A DNA stretch of 64,000 nucleotides from the NCBI GenBank assembly GCA_027625915.1, contig JANTQA010000051.1, positions 5,518,501-5,582,500 of the forward strand, read 5' to 3'. The DNA is from Anaeramoeba flamelloides. Taxonomy: Eukaryota; Metamonada; Anaeramoebidae. Below the pieces are notes generated by a model. It searched no databases. It was not told the DNA's origin and saw nothing but the letters and a program-made list of their open reading frames with translations. Made by a program: the position numbers and the translations under genes. Below are positions 35,570-44,833 of this stretch, in pieces (the stretch's first letter is position 1; every line of letters starts with the position of its first letter).

Positions 35570-36390
35570 CGTTAGGTTTTTTTTAATTTTTGTAATGAAC
35601 TGAAAATTTGAGAAATTTTCCGTTTATTCCAAAAAGTAAAAAAAAAACCTAGGACACTTTCCGTTAGGTTTTCCAGAATTCAAAAGAATTCAGTAAAATC
35701 TTTGATTTTTCTCCATTCTTTTTAATTCTGAAAACCCGCCGTTAGCTTTTTTTTAATTTGAGAAATAAAAAGAAAATTTTTGAAATTTACTTTTAATTTC
35801 TTAGATTCAAAAAAGGCTAGGCACTCTACGGACACTTTCGTTAGGTTTTTTTTAATTTTAGAATAAACTTGGAAATTTTAATAAATTTTTGGTTTATTCC
35901 AAAAGGTAAAAAAAAACGCCCTTAACTTTTCGAAAATTCAAAAGAATTGAGTAAAATCTTTGATTTTTCTCCATTCTTTTTAATTCTGGAAAAGCTAGAA
36001 ACTTGAAGGATTCTTCAGTTAGGTTTTTCAGAAATTTAAAGAATTGAGTAAAATCTTAGAAATTTTACACTATTCTTTTGAATCCTGAAAAATCGCAGTT
36101 AGCTTTTCTTGAGTTTTCTTTTTATTTGGAAAATCAATAGATTTTCGTGAGGTTTTTTTTACTTTAGAAATAAACCGAAATTTTATTAAAATTTTTTGTT
36201 TATTTCTCAAGTAAAAAAAACTCAAAAAAACCTAGAACACTTAACAGATAAAACAGAAACCCCCAAGAAAAAGCTAGGCACTTGAGGGACACTTCCGTGA
36301 GCTTTTTTTTAATTTTTGAAATAAACAGAAAAAAATTAAAGAAATTTTCAGTTTATTCTAAAAAGTAGAAAAAAAAATAGGACACTTTCA
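35570..36390. repeat. composite hairpin cluster, copy 5 (longest)
   Basis: It contains at least six hairpin modules. Three are of the type CAGAATTYAAAGAATTGAGT with the complement ending AATTCTGGAAAA (about 35660, 35930, 36030). Others are of the type GAATAAACYGAAAATTT. GCTAGGCACTCTACGGACAC and GCTAGGCACTTGAGGGACAC separate internal units. This suggests that the cluster was assembled from several whole units side by side. Confidence 0.7.
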
Positions 36391-37505
36391 ATATTTATCA
36401 TCAGGTATTTTTTTTTTCCGTATTTGAGTTTTTTTAGATGAGTAGAGTGTTTTTGAAACTATTAGTTATTATCTCTTCAAAAAAATATCCCAAAGTTGAT
36501 TCTAAAGAAAATTTATTGTCACATCGATTTAAATTTTTTTACCCCAAAATATACAATTTTTTCAAGACTAGAGACTTTTTAAAATCATATCACTATTAAC
36601 AACAATAAAAACAATAGCCCCCATATTTTTAAGATCTGAAATGTTGGCTATATTGTGAATAAAATCTAATCTGTATTAAAGGTTTCTTAAAGGTAATATT
36701 TTTGTCTCACTTTAAATTTTAAAATTTTATTTTTTCATACCAACAAACAGTAAATGATTTTTTTTTATTTTTTCTTGATCAATTTTTACATTATTTTGAT
36801 TTAGATTTGTTAATTAGTATACTAGCCAATTATTTCTGGATATGTTCCACACCCTATATTTATGAAAACCGATCATTTATTTTGTTAAAGAAATGATTAT
36901 AATGATTTCGATTTCTCATAAACTGATGCACTCAAAATTTGTTAAATGTACCCTGCTGATTGAGAAATATTTTGGTAATTAATCAAAATTGAAAACCTCT
37001 CTAATAAGCTAAATAATTTGGGCTGTGAAAAAAATTATGGAGGACCATAAAAAGCTTTATTTTGAAAACAAATAAGGTTAATCCTTCTGAAGAAAATGTT
37101 TGTTTTTCAAAAATTAATTGAAAGTGATTTTAAGAATAAATTTATGATTCTCTTGGATTGAAAAGGGTTACCTTCAAATACCACTAAAATTTCACATGTA
37201 ATTTTCTTAGCAATCTCAAAAAATAGATCTTTTTTGTTATTACTAAAACGATAATTGTGTGAAAAATTTTATTATGTTGGAAAATTTTTTTTTTAAAAAA
37301 TGGAGGGGGTTCGAGAAAAAAAAGACCAGGTAAAAACACCAAGTAAAGAGTACAGAAAAAATATAAAGTGAAATTAAAAACATAAAAAATATAGAATTGA
37401 AAATTTTTATTTGTTTTTTTTCAAAATAAACAAAAAATGAAGAAGGATACAACTTTAGTCACCAAATAAAAGAATTCAACAAAGTTCTTAAAGAAAATAT
37501 ATAGG

Positions 37506-38021
37506 TTAATTTCTTAGCTGTATCTGATTCGCCTTTAAAATCTGTTCGAATTCTTCTTGTTCCATATCACGGAAATAGGGAATATTTTCCTTTTCATCAC
37601 CATTTGCATAGAATTTTACCCAGTACTTTTCTGCTTTCTTTTTTAAACGATCATCAATGTGTCTGAAATTCTCGTTGATTTTCTTTCGAAACTTTGAAGA
37701 GTTCAGATTTTTGAAAGTGTATTGGGAATTGTTGTTGGTGTATGTACAAAATTTCATTGAATTTTCAGTCTTAGTTTTACCTTTTGCACTTGTAAAGCCA
37801 TAGCACCTATTTAAGTCAAACCACGCAACGGACTTTTGAGAATTTGATCTTTTGTTAAAGCAATACAAATCTAGCCCACGAAGAACAAAATATTTTTTTT
37901 TATATTTCTTGGTGTTTGGCAATGAGATCTTCATATAACCTGAAAGATCACCAATATTTTTCACAGATCTAACAGTTATAGGTTCTTTTTCTTTAAATGG
38001 TACAGAAATATTTGATCCCAT
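37506..38021 (-). CDS. small PH-domain protein with N-myristoylation-type start
   Basis: The single exon gives 171 aa from the Met at 38021; an upstream in-frame Met at 38057 would add 12 residues. I prefer 38021 because the protein then begins MGSNIS, the pattern recognised by N-myristoyltransferase (Gly2, Ser6). Residues about 25-110 read GDLSGYMKISLPNTKKYKKK, YFVLRGLDLYCF, then KSVAWFDLNRCYGF and MKFCTYTNNNSQYTFKNLN. That is the strand order of a PH domain with a basic beta1-beta2 loop. The tail is charged and ends in a Glu-rich segment. PH domains bind phosphoinositides or proteins; with a lipid anchor the protein would sit on membranes. No enzymatic domain is present, and no specific orthologue is recognised. 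Confidence 0.7.
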   Translation of the reverse strand: MGSNISVPFKEKEPITVRSVKNIGDLSGYMKISLPNTKKYKKKYFVLRGLDLYCFNKRSNSQKSVAWFDLNRCYGFTSAKGKTKTENSMKFCTYTNNNSQYTFKNLNSSKFRKKINENFRHIDDRLKKKAEKYWVKFYANGDEKENIPYFRDMEQEEFEQILKANQIQLRN

Positions 38022-38711
38022 GAATAAAAATTGTGTGATATTATAAGCTGAGAACAACCAAAAATCAAAAGGTTAAAAATAAAAAAATATTTTCTGTTTT
38101 TGAAAATTTGGGAATTGTCTTGGATTCTAATATTCCAAGCGAAAATGTTTTAAAGTGCTATTGATCAAAAAATAAAAGGTAAAAATTTTCATTCAAGTTT
38201 GCAAACAAGAATATGTAAGAAGATTTCTAGTGATCACAAAAAGCTCCCAACTCCCAAAAGGAGAATTCACAAAATAAACAAGAGTTTAAATTTGGGCTTG
38301 GGTTGTTGTTAAATTTCTTTTTGGAAAGTTTAACTGACGAGAAACATAAAAAAATCTTCAAGTAATTTTAATAGCAAATCAGATAAAAAAAAACTTTTAA
38401 AGTATCTTGATTTTGAAAAATCAAATAAAAGTCAAGTGTTATAAGATCAAACTGACCTTTAGTGATATTTTCAAAAGTTATGAATTTTTACTTTTAACAG
38501 GATTGATCCATTTTTGTTATTTTTTAGAACAGTACAAAATCCAGATATTTTCAAATTACTTAAAAAATAATATTTTCTTTGCAAATAAAGAAATTTTATT
38601 ACCTGTGAAGACAAAGTTGAAAAAATTTGTTTAAAAATAAAAAAACTAAGTTTTATAATAACTCAGTTCCAACAATATAACTAATTTTCAAAAAATTAAT
38701 ATTTTATTTAA

Positions 38712-38880
38712 TACTGGTATTTGAATTTTAAATAGGATCAATTTTCACTTGGCTTACAATTACCTTTTTGTAACAAGTCATCCAATTTACAGCCTACTTG
38801 TTTTGAGAACTCTGTTTGTAAAGAAAACATGAGAAAACTGAAGTGAAAATATTTTCCCATTTAAAATTCAAATACCAGTA
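38712..38880. repeat. foldback element family FB2, copy 2
   Basis: The ends are TACTGGTATTTGAATTTTAA and the exact-type complement TTAAAATTCAAATACCAGTA, framing 169 bp. Adjacent inner sequence (TAGGATCAATTTTCACTT and AAGTGAAAATATTTTCCCA) is also inverted. Confidence 0.75.
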
Positions 38881-38889
38881 CTTTAAAAA

Positions 38890-39860
38890 AAATATATCTT
38901 CTTGATTCAAAAATAGTTCAAATCAATTTTTTCTTTTTATTGAATAAAAAAAATACAAGAAAAATAACCAAATTAATTAAAAATTCTCCAAAATATTTTT
39001 TTAAAATGAGGAAAATTAAGCTTGTAACCAAAAGTAATACTTGTTAATTTGAATTTTTTTAATCCATAATCAAAACCATCATCTGTATTATTCTAGTTGA
39101 TTAGTTATAACCCAAAAATTAAATATATCAATAGAATTTACGAATATTTCTTAATTTTTTGAAAAATTTTCAAACAAATAAAAAGAAGACAAATTAATAA
39201 TTCTGATAAAAAAAATAATATATATACTGATTGTGTCAAATATGCTTAATAAAATTTTTAGGTCAATTTCGGTTTTTGTAATGTAGTAGCTCAACTTTAT
39301 AATACAACATAAAAGAAAAGATCTTTTGAATTCAAACCAATTTTAAAGTTTCTTAACATTTAAACCAATGGAATGCTTTATTCAAATCATGAGAAAAAAA
39401 AATTATACACTGGTAAATGAAGTAAAAATTTTTCAGGGATTTATTTGAATAGAGTAGTATATATTGACAAATAATAGATTTTAATATGAAAAATTGGCTT
39501 TTTATATTCTGGGTATTAGAAAAAGAATATTACCTAATCTTTTGAAGTTCAAGAATTTTAATAAATATTTGTAAAAAAAAAAAAAAAATTGATATTTTTT
39601 TTGATCCTCTAGATTTCAATATTTGATATATTTTTATGGTATTTTAAGAATTAGATTAAATTTTACAGGTTATTTACCCATAAAAATTCTCTGGAATTAC
39701 TAAAAGTAATATTTCTCAACAATAAAAATTTTTTGTAAAATTTTTCGATTCATAATTTGATTCAAAAAGCCAAAGCAAAAAGGATTAAGATTTTTTACGA
39801 GAAATTTAATAGGGGACATGAATTCTTTTGCGGTATTATTAAACTAAAGCAAATCTTGTA
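38890..39860 (+). repeat. dispersed repeat R1, copy b (partial)
   Basis: It starts at the GTTCAAATCAATTTTTTCTT landmark and runs through the GATCCTCTAG...TTTGATATATTTTT and AATTCTCTGGAATTACTAAA blocks. It is immediately followed by a second copy in tandem. It lacks the first third of the unit. Confidence 0.5.
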
Positions 39861-39869
39861 GTAAATTCA

Positions 39870-41080
39870 ATCGCAAATTCAAAAAAAAATTTCCATATCT
39901 TGAAATTCAAAAATAAAGTAAAAATCAGATTACTACAATATCAAACTTGCATTTAAATACTATTTTCAGAAAAGAATTATTGTTATTAAAATTTTGATCT
40001 ATTTTTCTCATTTTTGATAAGTTCAAAATTCAACATATTTCTGAATTATTCAAAAAAAAAATATTTTCTTTGAAAAAAGAAAGAAATCTTATTGTCTGTA
40101 AAGAAAGTGTACAAAAATATACAAAAAAAAAAAAACAACAATAAGTTCGAAAATAATCCAGTTTAAAAAATCGACTTAATTTCAAAAAAATTACAATAAT
40201 TTTATTTTAAACTTGAAAAAAATATCATTTCTGTTTTCAGAGAAGAGTTTAAATCAATTTTTTCTTTTTATTAAATAAAAAAATCTGAAAAAAAAGAACC
40301 AAACCATCAAATTAAAAAATTCTCACAAAATACTCTCTTAAAATCTGTAAATTTCAACTAATAATATAAAGATATAATATTTAATTTGATTATTTATAAT
40401 CAATAATTAGTTACCCAATCTTAATTACATAAGTGAGTTATTAAAAACCCAAAGAGTAAAGGTATAAATAGACTTTACAATTATTTGTCAATTTTCTAAA
40501 GATTTTCAAAACTTATAAAACGAATTCAAATTAATAAATATCATAAAAAAAAAAATAATAGATATTTTTAAATAATTGATTTTAATAAAAAAAAGTTCCT
40601 TGTTTATACTCTTAATATTTGAAAAGGAATATTGTCTAATATCTTAAAAAATCAAGAAATTTTAATAAATATTGGTGAATAAAATCGAAGATCAATTCTT
40701 TTAGATCTTCAAGGATTCATTATTTGATTTATTTTTATTGTATTTTCAAAAATCAATTTAAAGGTTCATGATTATTTATTGATACAAACTCCTGGAAATT
40801 ACCAAAAGTGAGATTTCTTCAAAATAAAAATTTTTTGTAAATTTTTTTTTTCAAATTTGAATTTGATTCAAAAATACACACAAAAAAGAGACCCAAAAAA
40901 AGATCTTTTTTACTGAAAATTTAATTGTGAAAAATGAACTCTTATTTTAAAAATGAAAACTCATTTGTCTTAAGTCGATAAATAAGTTTCTTTTTCGGGT
41001 TTATTATAACAGTGTGTAAAGAATTACTCTATTTACCTTTGGGAAAAAAAAAATAAGATTTACTAGTCAATTAAACCAAA
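39870..41080 (+). repeat. dispersed repeat R1, copy c (left arm beside the NRK-like gene)
   Basis: It matches the inverted copy at 42605-44110 along its length. Outer blocks are CGCAAATTCAAAAAAAAATT and GATCTATTTTTCTCATTTTT. Middle blocks are AATTTTCTAAAGATTTTCAA and AATTACCAAAAGTGAGATTT. The inner end is CTCTATTTACCTTTGGGAAA. No coding capacity is visible. Confidence 0.65.
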
Positions 41081-41382
41081 AGGAAGTGTATCTGTATGAA
41101 CAACAAAAAAGGGTCTCTTCAAAATAAATGAGAACTTCTTTTCAATTTATTTATTTGTGGTTTGGGTTGCCAAAAAAAAAAAAAAAAAAAGAGAGAAATT
41201 TCTCCATTTATTCTTCAAATACCAGCAAATTCATTCAAATTTCAAAAAAAGAGTTATTTTGTTAACTCTATTTGTAAGAAAGCGAATACCTAAATTTTCA
41301 ATTTATGAGTTGATCGATTCTTTCGATTTCATTTGCGAATTGGAATTTCATGGTGCGATTACCAAAAAAATAAAAAACAAAA

Positions 41383-41988
41383 TTATTTTTTTTCAAGCCC
41401 CTTATTCATAATTAAAGTCCTCAGTGCATGTTTAAGAGTAACTTCTGGTGTTGTGCTCCCGTCTATTATTTGGCAATTCTTAAACTTTTTGTGACCAACA
41501 TATTTTTGTGATTCTGGTATCACTATTTCTTCCCAGTACTCCCGTAGCCATTCCTTCTTGCCAACCAAATCCTTTTCAAAAAAATAGTCTGTAGGAATGT
41601 CAATATTCCTTTGTACACGTCTTTTCCATGCCACGTCTAAAGGCGTTTCGATATACAGAGCACGATCGTACAGCTGTGTAACTTTAGGTTCTTCGAAAAG
41701 CAAAAAACCCTCAACAAGTACTAATGGATCATTACTCTTTTTTTTGAATTTGTAATCGTAAATACGTTCGTAAAAGGGCTTCCAAAGCACATTTTCGGGG
41801 CACTCACAATTTTTGTAAACCCCTCTTTTTGTTTTTTTTAATGGTACGTTCTCGATGCCACACCAAAACGAATCCTGCGAAATCATTGGTAATTCAAGTT
41901 TTAGCAATTTGTGTAGCATTTTTGCAAGTGTAGTTTTACCAGAACAAGTGGAACCAGAAATTGCAAGAACAAATTTGTTAGAAGTCAT
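41383..41988 (-). CDS. nicotinamide riboside kinase-like P-loop kinase
   Basis: The predicted reaction is ATP-dependent phosphorylation of nicotinamide riboside to NMN, a salvage step towards NAD+. Uridine kinase-like relatives share the fold. The single exon gives 201 aa, close to human NMRK1 (199). The Walker A is ISGSTCSGKTTLAKML (residues 10-25), followed by the MISQDSFW substrate motif. PLVLVEGFLLFEEP matches the IIEGFLLF strand of NMRK proteins. A LID-like region has WKRRVQRNIDIPTDYF, and the C-terminus has QIIDGSTTPEVTLKH. This combination favours NRK over uridine kinase. The gene has no intron and sits between two inverted R1 repeats and an FB1 element. Confidence 0.8.
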   Translation of the reverse strand: MTSNKFVLAISGSTCSGKTTLAKMLHKLLKLELPMISQDSFWCGIENVPLKKTKRGVYKNCECPENVLWKPFYERIYDYKFKKKSNDPLVLVEGFLLFEEPKVTQLYDRALYIETPLDVAWKRRVQRNIDIPTDYFFEKDLVGKKEWLREYWEEIVIPESQKYVGHKKFKNCQIIDGSTTPEVTLKHALRTLIMNKGLEKK

Positions 41989-42224
41989 TATTATTTGGAC
42001 AATTATTCAAAGTTGTTGCAAAAAAGAGCTTTTTGGAAATCAAAATAAATACAAAAAATAAAAAGTCAATTTTATCAAAAACACAAAACAATTAAGGGGC
42101 TAGTCTTTATTTTTTGTTTTTTGTCCAATTTCTATATAAGGATCCCTTGTCTAGAAATATTTTTCATCTGAAAATAAACAGGTTTTCAAATCAAAGGAAT
42201 TGGTAAAAAATTTTCTCAATCTCT

Positions 42225-42604
42225 TTTAAGGCTTACAATCATTGAAATTTGAAAAAAATATTTTCTTAAGTAGGGTGTAGTGACTTGTTAATTTGGTTCT
42301 TAGCTGATAGATCTTGTATTAGGTATGAGTTTTAAAAGTGGTTCAAAATGGCAATTTTTGACAATTTATTTTTTTTTTGAAATCCGAATTGAAGAGTGTA
42401 AGATTACTAGATTGGTAGGTTTATTATATGGATATGAATTTACTTTTTAGTTAATTAAATAAATGAAAAAAAAAATTTTTTTAAAAGCACCCAATAAAAC
42501 CAAACCTAATCCAAGATCGATCAGCTAAGAAACAAATTAACAAGTCACTACACCCTACGTAAGATAATATTTTTTTCAAATTTCAGGGATTGTAAACCTT
42601 AAGG
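42225..42604. repeat. foldback element family FB1, copy 2
   Basis: The left arm runs GGCTTACAATCATTGAAATT, then GTAGGGTGTAGTGACTTG, then TTGGTTCTTAGCTGATAG. The right arm gives the complements GATCAGCTAAGAAACAAAT, CAAGTCACTACACCCTAC and AATTTCAGGGATTGTAAACC. It shares the TTGGTTCTTAGCTGAT core with the copy at 2867-3427. Confidence 0.75.
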
Positions 42605-44110
42605 GGCTAGTAACTCTTATTTTTTTTTATTCGCAAAGGTAAATAGACTAATTTATTTGCACAAGGATACCATTAAACCCCATATGCGACCTCATTAATC
42701 AACTTTAGAGAGATGAGTTATCATTTTTAAAATAATAATTCATTTTTCCCCTCTATAAATTTTCAGTAAATAAGATCTGGATCCTTTTTTGTGTATATTT
42801 TTGTTTCAAAATTAAAAAAAAAAAATTTGCAAAAAATTTTTTATTTTGAAGAAATCTCACTTTGAGTAATTTCTGAGAGTTTGTATCAATAAATAACCAC
42901 GAAAGTTTAATCTTATTTTTGACTTATAAAATAAAAATAAATCAAATATTGAATCGTTGAAGATCTAAAAGAATTGATCATTCATTTTATTCACAAATAT
43001 TGATAACTTTTTTTGAAATTTAAAAGATGAAGTAATATTCTTTTTCAAATACTAAGAGTATAAATAAGGAAGAACTTTTACTATTATAATCAGTTATTTG
43101 AAAATATCTATTTTTTTTTTTTTATTATATTGATTTGTTTGAATTTGTTTTATTAGTTTAAAAATCTTTAAAAAATTAGAGAAATAATTGTCAAGTATAT
43201 TAATACATTTACTCTTTGGGTTGTTAATAACTTAATTAAAGAATTATAATTGGGTAATTAATTATTGATTATAAATAATCAATTTAAAAATTATTTCTTT
43301 ATAGTATAAACGAAAATACCAAAACTGTGATTATTTGTGACGATTATAATATTTTTTTTTTATTTTGTATTAATAATGATGTCTAAACTGACAAAATTTT
43401 GCTGTAGCGTTAATACTTTGTTTTATGAATTATAATTTTTTTTTGGGTCAAGTAGAAAAAAAATATTAACACATATGATAATATTCTGTAAGTTCATACG
43501 TCAATACTCAAACTAAATAAAAAAAAATTTATATTCGATGCAAATAATCACATTTTCAGTATCCTGCCGATTATAATTTGAATTTTCCAGGTTTTAAAAA
43601 AGTATTTTGTGAGAATTTTTAATTTGATGGTTTAGTTCTTTTTCTCAGTATTTTTTTTTTTTTTCAATAAAAAGAAAAAATTGATTTGAACTGTTCTTTG
43701 AATCAAAAAATGATATTTTTCAAGTTGGAAATAATTATTGTAATTTTTTTGTACTTAAGTAGATTTTTTAAACTGGGTTAGTTTCTAACTTAGTAGTTGT
43801 ATTTTTAAAGTGTATTTTTGTACAATTTCTTTACAGATATTAAGATTTCTTACTTCTTTCAAAGAAAATAAACTTTTTTTGAATAATTCAGAAATATGTT
43901 GAATTTTGAACTTTTCAAAAATGAGAAAAATAGATCAAACTTTTAAAAACAATAGTTCATTTCTAAAAATAGTATTAAATGAAAGTTTTTTTGATCTTTT
44001 GTATTAATTAGGTTTTTCCTTTATTTTTCAATTACAAGAAGCTTTAATTTTTTTTGAATTTGCTATTGGTTTGACTTCAAGATTTTTTTTAATTTAATTT
44101 TCTCTTAAAT
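42605..44110 (-). repeat. dispersed repeat R1, copy d (inverted, right arm beside the NRK-like gene)
   Basis: It is the inverse of copy c. The inner end is AAGGTAAATAGACTAATTTA. Middle blocks are AATTTCTGAGAGTTTGTATC and GAATTGATCATTCATTTTAT. Outer blocks are AAATGAGAAAAATAGATC and TTTTTTTTGAATTTGCTATTG. Confidence 0.65.
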
Positions 44111-44580
44111 TTTGGTAAAAAAAATTAATAGAGATTATTCCCTAAAGGAACAAACAAAATAATAATATTATCTTAACTGAAACATATTAGAATTTATTTA
44201 AAAGTTTATTGATTCTCTTAAGGACTACGTTCCCACCCTTAGCCTTGGGGGTATTGGGTTATTGTGTAATTTTACATTTATTTCTCAAAATAAATTTTTA
44301 TTCTAAAGAAATTGGAAAAAAAAAGAACAAACTACAAATCTAAAATAAATATTTGAAAAAAAAAATTAAAGTAAGGAAAAAAATATCTGACATGAAAAAA
44401 AATACAAACAAGATTTTTAATTGTGAATATTAGGAAAATTAATTGATTTGTAATTTCTTTTATTTAAGTTAAAATCCTTGTTTTTTTTTAAGAATCAAAC
44501 ATTTAAAATTATAACTCACCCACTTATTAGAAAAATGGTTAATTAAATTACCCTTGTTCAAAATACCATTCAATCAATCA

Positions 44581-44615
<35 letters not shown>

Positions 44616-44833
44616 AAAAAAACAATTGAAGAAAATTAAAGTGCTCTTTTGATTTGCAATAAAGAAAGAACTTTTAAAATTTTATTTATCAAAGACATTT
44701 GATAAAAGAACTAAGATAGAGTTTATATATCAGAAAAGAATTAAATTATAAAAATTAGATTAATAAGAGAAAAAAAAAAACTAAGAATAAATAATGTTAT
44801 AAAAATCAAGAGAATCAACATTTTAAAAAAAAA

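Larger units (their letters stand above)
31023..37505. other. 6.5 kb intergenic region packed with nested repeats
   Basis: No conserved gene was seen. It contains foldback elements (31447-31810; 31879-33497; 34379-35023), a TA-type MITE (32877-33070) and two composite hairpin clusters (about 32078-32475 and 35570-36390). The last 1.1 kb, downstream of the PH-domain gene's stop, holds no recognisable feature. Confidence 0.65.
38022..41382. other. intergenic region between the PH-domain gene and the NRK-like gene
   Basis: It contains FB2 copy 2 (38712-38880) and two R1 copies in the same orientation (about 38890-39860 partial, 39870-41080). A fragment of an FB2 right end, TTTATTCTTCAAATACCAGC, lies at about 41208-41227. 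No gene was recognised. Confidence 0.6.
41989..44833. other. intergenic region upstream of the NRK-like gene and downstream of PPDK
   Basis: Both genes are on the minus strand, so the NRK promoter should lie just above 41988. The region holds FB1 copy 2 (42225-42604), R1 copy d (42605-44110) and a 32-base poly(A) run at 44581-44612. AATTAAGGGGCTAG-type sequence occurs at both edges of the FB1 copy (about 42092 and 42597). Confidence 0.6.
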
